A stretch of 64,000 bases of DNA from Hyphomonadaceae bacterium (GTDB lineage Bacteria; Pseudomonadota; Alphaproteobacteria; Caulobacterales; Aquidulcibacteraceae), in assembly GCA_019753105.1 (NCBI GenBank), contig JAIELJ010000003.1:186001-250000 (forward strand), in the 5' to 3' direction. Both the position numbers and the translations under genes were made by a program. Shown piece by piece: positions 9,092-17,685 of the stretch (position 1 is its first letter; each line of letters starts with the position of its first letter). Below the pieces are notes generated by a model that was given only the letters and a program-made list of their open reading frames with translations, had not been told where the DNA came from and ran no database searches.

Positions 9092-9701
9092 TAAGACGGG
9101 CTCCGCAGGTCAGAAGAATTGGGCCATGTGGGCGGCGATGGCGCTGCTCGCAGCCGGCGCCGGTGCGCTTCTCTACGTGCTTTTCGTCGCTTCTTCAAAG
9201 CCTGAGGAGAGCGCTGATGTGAGCCGTTTCGCCACCGGTGAAATGGCGCGCCTCGTCGCTATGGACGCGCCGCCGCCGCTGCCGACGCGCAGCTTACGCG
9301 ACGCCAGCAATGCCGAAACGACTCTCGCCGCCTACCAAGGCGAAGTGATCGTGCTGAACCTGTGGGCGACATGGTGCGCGCCGTGCGTGGAGGAAATGCC
9401 GACGCTGGGCGCCGTGCAGCGGCGCTTCGGTGATCGGTTACGTGTCGTAACCGTCAGCGTCGATGCGGAAGGCCAACGCGCGCGCGCTCAAGAGCAGCTC
9501 GCGGAACTGAGCGGCGGGTCGCTGCCGTTCCTGCTCGATATCACCCGCGGCATCCTTTTTGACGTTCAAGCACCCGGCATGCCGGTGACGATCATCTATG
9601 ACCGGGAAGGCCAGGAACTCGCACGCCTCGCCGGCGGCGCTGACTGGGATAGTCCCGAAGCGGTCGCGATGCTCGAAGCGGCGGTGGCGGGGACGCTGTG
9701 A
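9084..9701 (+). CDS. TlpA-like membrane-anchored thioredoxin
   Basis: A periplasmic thiol-disulfide oxidoreductase. From a GTG start at 9084, with GGGAGG seven bases upstream, it has 205 residues: an N-terminal membrane anchor at about 15-36, then a thioredoxin fold with WATWCAPC (Cys98 and Cys101) and a cis-Pro in GMPVTIIYD. It resembles TlpA/ResA/CcmG reductases of cytochrome c maturation, and cytochrome c genes occur elsewhere in the window. The long open frame upstream is an antisense shadow of argH. An ATG a few codons further in is an alternative start. It overlaps the following GNAT gene by four bases. Confidence 0.88.
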   Translation: MDTKTGSAGQKNWAMWAAMALLAAGAGALLYVLFVASSKPEESADVSRFATGEMARLVAMDAPPPLPTRSLRDASNAETTLAAYQGEVIVLNLWATWCAPCVEEMPTLGAVQRRFGDRLRVVTVSVDAEGQRARAQEQLAELSGGSLPFLLDITRGILFDVQAPGMPVTIIYDREGQELARLAGGADWDSPEAVAMLEAAVAGTL

Positions 9702-10219
9702 GCCTCGTCCCGACACTCGAAACCGAACGCCTGCGCATGCGCGCGCACACGATGGAGGATTTCGACAAAACCGCCGCGATGTGGGGCGATGAAGCGATTG
9801 GGCGCTTTATCAGCGGCAAGCCATCGACGCGTGAAGAGAGCTGGCGGCGGATGCAAAGCTTTCTCGGCCATTGGTGGTTGCTAGGTCACGGCTATTGGCT
9901 GATCGAAGAGAAAGCGACGGGCGCTTACGTCGGCGATGGCGGCTTTGGCTCGTTCAAGCGGGCCTTGGGCGACATTCCGTTCGACGCGCCTGAGCAAGGC
10001 TGGGCGCTCTCGCCCGCCGTTCAGGGCAAAGGCTACGCGACGGAGGCCGCGTCAGCGCAGATCGCCTGGGCCGAGAAGCATTTCGGCCGCACCGATTTCG
10101 TCTGCATGATCTCGCCGGAAAACACGCCCTCGCTGCGCGTCGCCGAAAAGCTCGGCTACCGCGAATTCACGCGCACGCTCTATCACGGCGCGCCGAGCAT
10201 CCTGTTTCGCCGCGCTTAG
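9698..10219 (+). CDS. GNAT N-acetyltransferase (RimJ/RimL type)
   Basis: A 173-residue GNAT protein beginning with GTG that overlaps the thioredoxin stop (GTGA), so the two are translationally coupled. Seen: LETERLRMRAHTMEDFD at the start, as in RimJ/RimL-type enzymes; WALSPAVQGKGYATEAA at about residues 99-115, the acetyl-CoA pyrophosphate-binding motif; and ENTPSLRVAEKLGYRE at about 145-160. These enzymes acetylate protein N termini, amino acids or small molecules; the substrate here cannot be told. Confidence 0.87.
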   Translation: MSLVPTLETERLRMRAHTMEDFDKTAAMWGDEAIGRFISGKPSTREESWRRMQSFLGHWWLLGHGYWLIEEKATGAYVGDGGFGSFKRALGDIPFDAPEQGWALSPAVQGKGYATEAASAQIAWAEKHFGRTDFVCMISPENTPSLRVAEKLGYREFTRTLYHGAPSILFRRA

Positions 10220-11025
10220 AAATACGGGTAAAGCGCCAAGCGGACGCGCGATGAGCCCGCCAGCACATCGCGATACGGCGTCGGTGTTTCAGGCGCGGCT
10301 GCTTGCGGCCAGAGGCCAACATAGCGCGTCATTTCTTGCGTCGCGGCGCGATAGGCGTCGGCGTCTGCGGCGCTGAGTTCGGCTTGCCCGGCTTGCAGCA
10401 CGCTTTGGGCCGCGAGTGCGGCGCCCATGCTGTGCTGATATTCGATCGTATCGACGAAATCGGCCTGGATGACGTGCTGATAAAGCCCGGTCGAAATGTC
10501 GAGCAAACGCGCAACGGTTTGCGCGTCATCAACCTCCGCCAAGGCGCCAGCGGCGCGGTCGATCTCCGCAACCGCTGCCTCGATATGTGCCGGCGCCCCA
10601 TCGGCGGCGGCGCGCACGATCGCAACATTGAGCGAGCCGAACTCGGCAGCGGCGACGTCGAACACTTCGAGCAGGCCTTGCTCGACGAGCACGCCCGCCT
10701 CGGCCTGCTGACCAGCCGCAGTGACCCGAGCGGCGGCGAGCACAAAGCCCTTCAGGTGCTGCAGGCGCAGCGCCGTGCGCTGGTCGCCGGAGAGGCCCGC
10801 ATAGGCGGTCGCAGCGCCGGCTTCGCCCGCTTCGCCGCCGGCCGGGGCGGCTGCCGTCGCCGGTGACGGAGCAGGCGCGCTCGCGCCGGCTTCTCCAGCT
10901 TCGCCGCCTTCACCGCCCTCGCCAGCTTCGCCGCCGCCAGCGCCGCCTTCACCACCGCAAGCAGTCACACTCAGAGCAGCGGCGACGCCTACCGCGCGCC
11001 AGTACTTGAATTTGATGCCGCTCAT
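10216..11025 (-). CDS. Gly/Glu/Ala-rich lipoprotein of unknown function
   Basis: The ATG at 11025 has GGAGGGGCG just upstream; the longer open frame overlaps the next gene and has no such site. The 269-residue product has a signal peptide and lipobox VTAC at about residue 20-23, then a low-complexity segment of GEGG/GEAG repeats (about residues 24-70). The helical C-terminal domain contains HLKGFVLAAA, EQGLLEVFD and a conserved-looking VDTIEYQHSMG with possible metal ligands. No family was recognised. It converges on the GNAT gene with a four-base overlap. Confidence 0.65.
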   Translation of the reverse strand: MSGIKFKYWRAVGVAAALSVTACGGEGGAGGGEAGEGGEGGEAGEAGASAPAPSPATAAAPAGGEAGEAGAATAYAGLSGDQRTALRLQHLKGFVLAAARVTAAGQQAEAGVLVEQGLLEVFDVAAAEFGSLNVAIVRAAADGAPAHIEAAVAEIDRAAGALAEVDDAQTVARLLDISTGLYQHVIQADFVDTIEYQHSMGAALAAQSVLQAGQAELSAADADAYRAATQEMTRYVGLWPQAAAPETPTPYRDVLAGSSRVRLALYPYF

Positions 11026-11125
11026 GGAACGCCCCTCCGGAATTTTCTGGGGCTGCTCTGCCTCAAGTGCGAATGGCTCGCAAGAAGCTTTTGCGCGCAC
11101 CCAGCCCCCGGATGCATAAGGAGGC

Positions 11126-11797
11126 ATGACCATCATTCTGCAGGGTGTGTTGGCGGCTGAGGACGTGGCGCGCGTGCGCGATGAACTGGCGCCGCTGACG
11201 TTCGTCGACGGCAAGCGCACAGCAGGCGCGGCTGCGCGCGGCGTGAAGAACAATCTGCAGGCTGACGGCGCCGATCCGAAAGTGCGGGCGCTGGAGAAGT
11301 TCGTCGTCGACGCGCTGCGCCGCCATCCTTTGTTTGAGATCGCGGCCCGGCCAGCGCGCCTGACGCGCTTGCTCTTCTCGCGCTACGAGCCGGGCATGAC
11401 GTATGGCGCCCATACTGACGATGCGCTGATGGGGGCGGGCGATGACAAGCTCCGCACCGATCTCGCTTTCACGCTCTTCCTCGAAGACCCCAGCGCCTAC
11501 GAAGGCGGCGCGCTGACCATCGAAAGCGCGCTGGGCGAGCAGGAGATCAAGTTGGAGGCGGGCGATGCGATCCTCTATCCGGCTGGCTCAATCCACTACG
11601 TCGCGCCAGTGACGAAAGGTGCGCGGCTAGCGGCTGTGGGCTGGCTTGAAAGCTATGTCGCAGACGCTGGTAAACGCGAGATTTTGTTCGATCTCTCCGT
11701 CGCGCGCCATCGACTAGGCGAAGGCGGCGCGCCGCGCGAGGAATTGCTGCGGCTGGATAAGAGTATTTCGAACTTGCTGCGGATGTGGGCGCGTTAG
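11126..11797 (+). CDS. Fe(II)/2-oxoglutarate-dependent PKHD-type hydroxylase
   Basis: A 223-residue dioxygenase of the PiuC/YbiX type. Seen: the facial triad HTD (His96 and Asp98) in YGAHTDDAL, His157 in YPAGSIHYVAPVT, and Arg167 in KGARLAAVGW for 2-oxoglutarate binding. The C-terminal helical region (RLDKSISNLLRMWAR) is typical of this family. PiuC homologues are often linked to siderophore or iron transport; no transporter lies nearby here. The substrate is unknown. AAGGAGG precedes the ATG. Confidence 0.9.
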   Translation: MTIILQGVLAAEDVARVRDELAPLTFVDGKRTAGAAARGVKNNLQADGADPKVRALEKFVVDALRRHPLFEIAARPARLTRLLFSRYEPGMTYGAHTDDALMGAGDDKLRTDLAFTLFLEDPSAYEGGALTIESALGEQEIKLEAGDAILYPAGSIHYVAPVTKGARLAAVGWLESYVADAGKREILFDLSVARHRLGEGGAPREELLRLDKSISNLLRMWAR

Positions 11798-12303
11798 CGA
11801 AACGGCTGCACATCAAAGCGATCGTCGGCCACCAGATCGCTAGCTTCGGGATCGCCGCGCTTGAGCGCCACCCACGCAAACACGATCCCCGACAGCAGCG
11901 ATACGGGCAAGGCGATGACCAACGCCAGCGGCGTCATCGCCATCGACATGGCGAAGGTGAAACCGTCGCCCGCGCCTTGGCGCTCATAATCGGCGACGAG
12001 CGCGAGCAACTCAATCAGCACGAATGGCGTGATCAGAGCCACGATCGCGCCGGCCGTCACCACATGCACCACAACAACGCGGCGCACGCGCGGCGGGCGG
12101 CCCAGCATCCAACTTGCGCCGAGCGTGACCAGCGCCAGCGCAAACACCGCAGCACCCATCACGCCGGCCAGCCGCTGCAGCGCGGGATCGGCGTAGAAAA
12201 GCGCCGCCGGCCCGCCGATGGTGAGCGCAAGCGCCAGCGGCGTCCAGATGAACGCCGGCTTGCGCCAGGTCAGCGGCGCGATGCGTTGGGGTATCGGGCC
12301 CAT
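11794..12303 (-). CDS. Four-helix membrane protein of unknown function
   Basis: About 169 residues from an ATG at 12303 (MGPIPQRIAPLTW). Four hydrophobic segments are visible, including FIWTPLALALTIGG, GVMGAAVFALALVTLG, VVTAGAIVALITPFVLIELLAL and MAMTPLALVIALPVSLLSG. An upstream in-frame ATG at 12396 would overlap the divergent methyltransferase start and looks less likely. No ribosome site decides between them. It overlaps the hydroxylase gene end by four bases in convergent orientation. Confidence 0.55.
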   Translation of the reverse strand: MGPIPQRIAPLTWRKPAFIWTPLALALTIGGPAALFYADPALQRLAGVMGAAVFALALVTLGASWMLGRPPRVRRVVVVHVVTAGAIVALITPFVLIELLALVADYERQGAGDGFTFAMSMAMTPLALVIALPVSLLSGIVFAWVALKRGDPEASDLVADDRFDVQPFR

Positions 12304-12394
12304 GGCGCGGATCGTAATGGCGTCAAACACGGCGTCACTGAGGCGCAACCAAGAAGGCGTGCGCTTTCCCCAGAAGCATGATTGAACGCGTGTC

Positions 12395-13003
12395 ATGGAC
12401 GCCCGGCAATACTCGCCCTCCACCGCACGCAACCGCGAGGCGATCCTGGCGGTGCTTCAGCGTGTGCTGCCGAAAGAGGGCCGAATCCTGGAACTGGCGG
12501 CGGGGACCGGCGAGCACGCCGTCTTCTTCGCGGCCGCTATGCCGGGGCTGCATTGGCAGCCAAGCGATCCTGATGAAGGCGCGCGTGCAAGCATTGCGGC
12601 TTGGACTGCAGCGGAGGCGTTAAGCAACGTCGCCGCGCCGCGCGATATCGATGTCTGCGCCGCTGATTGGAATGCGGGCGAAGGCTACGACGCTGTGCTC
12701 GCCATCAACATGATCCACATCTCGCCGTGGGAAGCGACGCTCGGCTTAATGGCCGGCGCAGCGCGTGTGCTGAAGCCGGGCGGCGCGCTTTTCACCTACG
12801 GCGCATACAGGCGCAACGGCGCCCACACTGCGCCGTCAAATGCAGAGTTCGAGCAATGGCTGCAATCGCGCGATCCGCGCTTTGGCGTGCGCGACATCGC
12901 TGATGTGGAAGCTGCCGCGAACGCGCGCGGTCTCACGCTCTGTGAAATCTTGGACATGCCAGCGAACAATTTCTCACTGGTTTTTCGCACGCCTGCTGCA
13001 TAG
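12395..13003 (+). CDS. DUF938 family SAM-dependent methyltransferase
   Basis: A 202-residue class I methyltransferase-like protein. Seen: motif I ILELAAGTGEHAVFFA at about residues 31-46, an acidic motif II region (WQPSDPD), motif IV-like DAVLAINMIHISPWEAT and LKPGGALFTYG. The start RQYSPSTARNREAILAVL and the IHISPW motif are characteristic of DUF938. The reaction and substrate are unknown. Confidence 0.85.
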   Translation: MDARQYSPSTARNREAILAVLQRVLPKEGRILELAAGTGEHAVFFAAAMPGLHWQPSDPDEGARASIAAWTAAEALSNVAAPRDIDVCAADWNAGEGYDAVLAINMIHISPWEATLGLMAGAARVLKPGGALFTYGAYRRNGAHTAPSNAEFEQWLQSRDPRFGVRDIADVEAAANARGLTLCEILDMPANNFSLVFRTPAA

Positions 13004-13163
13004 CTGACGCCCGTATCGGCATGCACTGTGTTCAAGATGCACGCTCTGCGCCGCAAGCCGCGCACCTCACAGCAGTTTAAGCCAAACGCCACATTCGCGC
13101 GGCGCATCGCGCCTATATGCGCCGCGCGGACACCTCCTCGTCCGCGCAACTGATGAGACACAC

Positions 13164-13274
13164 ATGCGAACTGCAATCACCGCGCTCGAATACTTTATCG
13201 GCGCGGCGCTTCTCCTGGGGCTCTTGGCCTATTCGATGGAGGGCGTCGCAGCGATGATCGAGATGATCTTGTGA
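13164..13274 (+). CDS. Small single-pass membrane peptide (36 residues)
   Basis: An ATG frame of 36 codons with one hydrophobic stretch (FIGAALLLGLLAYSMEG) flanked by short polar ends. It ends just upstream of a perfect 13-bp terminator stem, which supports a transcribed unit here. No family was recognised and no strong ribosome site is visible, so translation is uncertain. Confidence 0.35.
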   Translation: MRTAITALEYFIGAALLLGLLAYSMEGVAAMIEMIL

Positions 13275-13289
13275 TGCTGGCATGAGAAA

Positions 13290-13319
13290 GGGGCGCGGGA
13301 GAGTTATCTCCCGCGCCCC
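13290..13319. terminator. Strong bidirectional terminator hairpin
   Basis: A perfect 13-bp stem (13290-13302 with 13307-13319, GC-rich) closes a GTTA loop. It sits between the small membrane peptide gene (+) and hbd (-), where transcription converges. The flanking U-tracts are weak. Confidence 0.7.
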
Positions 13320-13345
13320 GATTGTGTTTGAAGATGGCAGCGTCT

Positions 13346-14236
13346 CTAGCGCGTCGGCGTCGGTGGATCGGTCCGGTAATCGTAGAAGCCGCGTTGCGTT
13401 TTGCGGCCAAGCCAGCCGGCTTCCACGTACTTCACCAGCAGCGGGCACGGTCGATACTTCGAATCCGCGAGGCCCTCATACAGCACCTGCATAATGGACA
13501 AGCACGTATCGAGACCGATGAAATCCGCAAGCTCGAGCGGGCCCATCGGGTGATTGGCGCCGAGCTTCATCGCCTTATCGATCGCGTCCACCGAGCCCAC
13601 GCCTTCGTACAGCGTGTAGATCGCCTCGTTGATCATCGGCACCAGCACGCGATTGACGATGAAGGCCGGGAAGTCTTCGGCGTTGGCGATGGTCTTGCTG
13701 AGGCTTTCGACGAACGCGACGGAGGTGTCGTAAGTCTCTTGGCTTGTCGCTAGCCCGCGGATCAGTTCCACCAACTTCATCACCGGCGCTGGGTTCATGA
13801 AGTGAATGCCGATGAACTTGTCAGGACGATCGGTAGTCGCGGCCAAGCGCGTGATCGAAATCGATGAGGTGTTCGACGCGAGGATCGCAGTTGGTTTCAG
13901 TGTTGAGCGCAGATCGGCGAAGACTTTTTTCTTCGCATCATCCTGCTCGACGATAGATTCGATAACCAGATCGCAGGGCGCAAAGTCGCCCACTTTTGGC
14001 GCGCCTTTGATGCGCTTTACGCCCGCGTCCATGTCAGCCTGGGTGATCACCTCACGGTGCACTTGGCGCGTCATGTTCTTTTTTATGGTTTCGAGCGCTG
14101 CATCGATGCGCGCAGCGTCCGCATCGCCCAACAGCACGTCATAGCCAGCGAGCGCGCACACATGCGCGATGCCATTGCCCATTTGCCCGGCGCCGATGAC
14201 GCCGACAGTCTTAATTGTAGTCATGTTGCCCGACAT
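13346..14236 (-). CDS. hbd: 3-hydroxybutyryl-CoA dehydrogenase
   Basis: An NAD(P)-dependent L-3-hydroxyacyl-CoA dehydrogenase for short-chain acyl-CoA oxidation. It has 296 residues, typical for the single-function family. Seen: dinucleotide motif GVIGAGQMGNGIAH at about residues 12-25, SNTSSISIT with the catalytic Ser, HFMNPAPVMKLVE with the catalytic His, and the C-terminal domain PMGPLELADFIGLDT. An ATG four codons further in (MTTIKTVG) is equally possible as start. It lies with etfA and etfB, which carry electrons from acyl-CoA dehydrogenases. Confidence 0.94.
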   Translation of the reverse strand: MSGNMTTIKTVGVIGAGQMGNGIAHVCALAGYDVLLGDADAARIDAALETIKKNMTRQVHREVITQADMDAGVKRIKGAPKVGDFAPCDLVIESIVEQDDAKKKVFADLRSTLKPTAILASNTSSISITRLAATTDRPDKFIGIHFMNPAPVMKLVELIRGLATSQETYDTSVAFVESLSKTIANAEDFPAFIVNRVLVPMINEAIYTLYEGVGSVDAIDKAMKLGANHPMGPLELADFIGLDTCLSIMQVLYEGLADSKYRPCPLLVKYVEAGWLGRKTQRGFYDYRTDPPTPTR

Positions 14237-14257
14237 AGGCGCTCACGCGCCTCTGAA

Positions 14258-14275
14258 ATGCAATAATTGTTGCAT
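14258..14275. promoter_or_regulatory. Palindrome upstream of hbd (possible operator)
   Basis: The inverted repeat ATGCAA-TAATTG-TTGCAT ends 22 bases upstream of the hbd start and is followed by further TGC-rich sequence. An A/T-rich palindrome in this GC-rich intergenic space suggests a repressor site for hbd. The regulator is unknown; TGC-rich sites are used by PhaR-type regulators, which is only an analogy. Confidence 0.4.
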
Positions 14276-14323
14276 CGCAGCATAGGCGCTGCCGAACGGC
14301 GCGCAAGGGGGAGGTGCGCTCCT

Positions 14324-15268
14324 TTAGACGCCCGCCTTCGTCAGTTCGTCCATCAGCTCCGGCACCAGCGTCTTGTAGTCGCCCACCAAGCCGTAATCGG
14401 CGACTTGGAAGATCGGCGCTTCCTCATCCTTGTTGATGGCGACGATGACCTTGCTGTCCTTCATCCCGGCCAAGTGCTGGATGGCGCCCGAGATGCCGAT
14501 GGCGACATAAAGTTCGGGCGCTACGACCTTGCCGGTCTGGCCGACTTGGTAATCGTTCGGCGCGTAGCCGGCATCGACCGCAGCGCGCGAAGCGCCGACA
14601 GCGGCGCCGAGCTTATCGGCCAGCGGATCGAGCACTTTGTGGAACTCTTCGCTCGAACCCAGCGCGCGGCCGCCCGAGACGACGCGCTTGGCTGCGGTCA
14701 GTTCAGGACGATCCGACTTCGCCATCTCTTCTGAGACGAACGCCGATTTGAACGGCCCGCCGGGTGCTGCAATCGTTTCCACCGAAGCGCTGCCGCCGCT
14801 GCCAGCGGCTTTGAACGCTGTCGGCTGCACGGTGAGCACCTTCTTCGCTTGGCCGTCCTGCACGGTGACGATCGCGTTGCCGGCATAGATGGGGCGCACG
14901 AACGTATCGGCGCTCTCAACACCGATGACGCCAGAGAGTTGGTTCACATCGAGCTTTGCAGCAACGCGCGGCGCTGCGTTCTTGCCCGTGGTGGAGGCCG
15001 GGAAGAGCACGGCGTCGTAGCCGCTCATCAGCGGCACGATCAAAGCTTCCAGCGGCTCGGCCATTTGTTTGGCGAGCGTTGCGCCATCGGCGTGCAGCAC
15101 CTTGCGCACGCCTTCGATCTTCGCCGCTTCAGCGGCGGCAGCGCCGGCGTTGGAGCCCGCGACCAGCACGTCCACATCGCCGCCCATCGCCTTCGCGGCG
15201 CTGACGACCTTGTTGGTTGCGTCTTTGATCGACGCGTTATCGTGCTCGGCAATAACCAGAACAGCCAT
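14324..15268 (-). CDS. etfA: Electron transfer flavoprotein alpha subunit
   Basis: The FAD-binding subunit that takes electrons from acyl-CoA and other dehydrogenases and passes them to ETF-ubiquinone oxidoreductase. It has 314 residues. Seen: an N-terminal Rossmann-like domain ([11 protein letters not shown]) and the C-terminal FAD domain with [51 protein letters not shown] and [20 protein letters not shown]. Its start overlaps the etfB stop by one base. Confidence 0.96.
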   Translation of the reverse strand: MAVLVIAEHDNASIKDATNKVVSAAKAMGGDVDVLVAGSNAGAAAAEAAKIEGVRKVLHADGATLAKQMAEPLEALIVPLMSGYDAVLFPASTTGKNAAPRVAAKLDVNQLSGVIGVESADTFVRPIYAGNAIVTVQDGQAKKVLTVQPTAFKAAGSGGSASVETIAAPGGPFKSAFVSEEMAKSDRPELTAAKRVVSGGRALGSSEEFHKVLDPLADKLGAAVGASRAAVDAGYAPNDYQVGQTGKVVAPELYVAIGISGAIQHLAGMKDSKVIVAINKDEEAPIFQVADYGLVGDYKTLVPELMDELTKAGV

Positions 15269-16032
15269 TAGAGCACTCCCGCTTCTTTGAGTTTGCCGAC
15301 CAGTTCAGCGGCGGACTTCACTTTGATGCCGCCCGAGCGCTTCGCGGGCTCGGCGGTTTTCAGAACTTTGATACGTGGGCTCGTGTCGACGCCGAAATCG
15401 GCCGGCGTCTTTACATCGATCGGCTTTTTCTTCGCCTTCATGATGTTCGGCAGCGAAGCGTAGCGCGGCTCGTTCAAGCGCAGATCGGTGGTGACGATCG
15501 CCGGCAGTTCGACATCGAGCGTTTGCAGGCCGCCATCGACTTCGCGCGTCACCGTCGCCTTGCCGGCGTGGAGCACGATCTTCGAGGCGAACGTGGCTTG
15601 CGGCCAATCGAGCAGGGCTGCGAGCATTTGGCCGGTGGCGTTGCTGTCATCGTCGATGGCTTGTTTGCCGAGGATGACGAGATCGGGCTTCTCGGCCTCG
15701 ATCACGGCTTTCAGGATCTTCGCGACCGCCAGCGGCTCAACGTCGCCGTCGGCCTTCACCAGGATGCCGCGGTCGGCGCCGATGGCGAGCGCGTTGCGCA
15801 ACGTCTCTTGCGCTTGTTCCGGGCCGATCGAGACGGCGACGACTTCGGTCGCTGCGTCCTTGGCGTGACCGCCGCCGCCTTCCTTCATGCGCACCGCTTC
15901 TTCGATCGCGATTTCGCAGAACGGATTGATCGACATTTTCAGGTTCGAGAGGTCGACGCCGGAGCCATCGGGCTTCACCCGGACCTTCAAATTGTAATCA
16001 AGCACCCGCTTGACCGGGACGAGGACCTTCAT
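15268..16032 (-). CDS. etfB: Electron transfer flavoprotein beta subunit
   Basis: A 254-residue partner of EtfA that binds AMP. Seen: [14 protein letters not shown] start, [20 protein letters not shown]-binding region [30 protein letters not shown], and the ETF-beta signature region with [31 protein letters not shown] (residues about 165-195). First gene of the etfBA pair, transcribed away from the serine hydrolase gene. Confidence 0.96.
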   Translation of the reverse strand: MKVLVPVKRVLDYNLKVRVKPDGSGVDLSNLKMSINPFCEIAIEEAVRMKEGGGGHAKDAATEVVAVSIGPEQAQETLRNALAIGADRGILVKADGDVEPLAVAKILKAVIEAEKPDLVILGKQAIDDDSNATGQMLAALLDWPQATFASKIVLHAGKATVTREVDGGLQTLDVELPAIVTTDLRLNEPRYASLPNIMKAKKKPIDVKTPADFGVDTSPRIKVLKTAEPAKRSGGIKVKSAAELVGKLKEAGVL

Positions 16033-16189
16033 CGTTGAATTCCTTGAGACATTCAGGAGCAGGCCGCACGTGCAGCATGCGAGCGCCTAGTAACGGTGTA
16101 AGATTTGCCCCGTCAATGCGACTATCGGGACATCGCATCTATTCAATGGCCCGGCGGCATCCTGGGAACGCGGGTCTCGGAGGAACCAC

Positions 16190-17617
16190 ATGCTCATTTC
16201 ACGCCGCCCTTTGCTCTTGGGCGCCGCTGCGGCAGGCTTTGCCGCCAGCAACGCTTTCGCCCAATCAGCCGCTGACTTCATGGGCGAGTGGTTCGGCGTT
16301 CTGAATTTGGGCGCCCAGCAATTGCGCCTGCGCCTGGTGGTCGCCGAAGGGCCGACATCGACGCTCTACAGCATCGACCAAGGCAATAGCGCCATCCCGG
16401 TCGGTACGACCCGTATCGAGGGCGCCCAGCTTACGCTCGACATCCCGGTCATCCGCGCCAGCTTTCGCGGCCGGCTGAGCAGCGGGCGCATCGAGGGCAC
16501 GTTCACGCAGGGCGGTGCGCTGCCGCTGGTATTCCAACGTGGCGAAGTGGCGGCGGCCGCGACCGAGGTTTTGACTCAAGCGCGCCTCGCGGCGTTGCGC
16601 GCGCAGGTAGGTTCGCCCGGCATGGGCGCAGCCGCGCTTAATCGTGACGGGCGCAGTGTCGCCTTCGCCGATGGCCTCCGCGCAATCGGCCAGCCGCAAG
16701 CGGTCACGACGTCTGATAAATGGCACCTGGGCTCGATCACCAAATCGATGACGGCGACACTCGTCGCGCGCGCGGTCGAAGCGGGCGCTGTGTCGTGGAA
16801 CGACACGGTCGGCGGCGTGCTGGGTTCGGCCATTCCTGACCTGCGCGCCGAATATCGCGACGCCACGTTCCGGCATCTGCTCAGCCATCGCAGCGGCATG
16901 CAGGCGAATATCGAAATGGCCGATCTGCTGGCGTTTCCGCGCGAAAGCGCCGACTCCCGCGCTGATCGTATCCGCTACGCCCGTATCGGCTTGCTGCAGG
17001 CGCCTGTCGGCCCGCGCGAGCAGACGTTCACCTATTCCAACACCGGCTACATCGTCGCTGGCGCAATGCTCGAAGCGAAGATGGGCGCGCCATGGGAGAC
17101 GTTGATCCAGCAGCATGTGTTCACGCCGCTCGGCATGACGAGCGCAGGCCAAGGCGCGCCGGGAACGCCTGGCGCTTACGATCAGCCGGTTGGTCACACG
17201 CCTGGGCCAACGACGTCCAATGGCGGCGTCGTTACGATCCCCATGATTGCGCATCCCGTTGGCGGCAGTGATGTGACGGACAATCCCGCAGCACTTGGCC
17301 CGGCGGGGCGCGTCCATGCGACGTTTGAGGACGTGTTCAAATATCTCGCCGCGCACCGGGATCGGACGCCGTTCCTCAGCGCCGAAAGCTGGCAAATGCT
17401 TCACACAGCGCCGTTCGGCGGGCCGTACGCGATGGGCTGGCAGGTCGAGGGCGATCGCCTCTGGCACAATGGCTCGAACACGTTGTGGTATGCGGAAGTC
17501 CTCGTCGATCGTGGCCGCGGGATCGTGGCGGCTGCCGCCGTAAACGACGGGCGGGCAGGCGATGTGCGCCCAGTGGTCGGCAATGCGCTGGTTGGCGCGG
17601 CGCAGGCGGTGGCCTGA
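16190..17617 (+). CDS. Exported serine hydrolase (beta-lactamase/D-alanyl-D-alanine carboxypeptidase family)
   Basis: A 475-residue class C beta-lactamase-like protein. It opens with a Tat-like signal (SRRPLLLGAAAAG) cleaved after about residue 25. A beta-rich domain of about 100 residues (MGEWFGVLNLGAQQLRLRL) precedes the catalytic domain. Seen: SITK at 182-185 (nucleophile Ser182, Lys185) and YSN at 282-284. The final KTG-like motif is not standard; HNGSNTLWYAEV near the C-terminus may take its place. Such proteins are often esterases or peptidases rather than true beta-lactamases. It is monocistronic. Confidence 0.88.
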   Translation: MLISRRPLLLGAAAAGFAASNAFAQSAADFMGEWFGVLNLGAQQLRLRLVVAEGPTSTLYSIDQGNSAIPVGTTRIEGAQLTLDIPVIRASFRGRLSSGRIEGTFTQGGALPLVFQRGEVAAAATEVLTQARLAALRAQVGSPGMGAAALNRDGRSVAFADGLRAIGQPQAVTTSDKWHLGSITKSMTATLVARAVEAGAVSWNDTVGGVLGSAIPDLRAEYRDATFRHLLSHRSGMQANIEMADLLAFPRESADSRADRIRYARIGLLQAPVGPREQTFTYSNTGYIVAGAMLEAKMGAPWETLIQQHVFTPLGMTSAGQGAPGTPGAYDQPVGHTPGPTTSNGGVVTIPMIAHPVGGSDVTDNPAALGPAGRVHATFEDVFKYLAAHRDRTPFLSAESWQMLHTAPFGGPYAMGWQVEGDRLWHNGSNTLWYAEVLVDRGRGIVAAAAVNDGRAGDVRPVVGNALVGAAQAVA

Positions 17618-17685
17618 CGCCAAGGCAATGAGCGCTTCTAGCCCTTGTTTGCGCTTGCCCTTAAGGTGCGAGCAAGGGGGACGCT

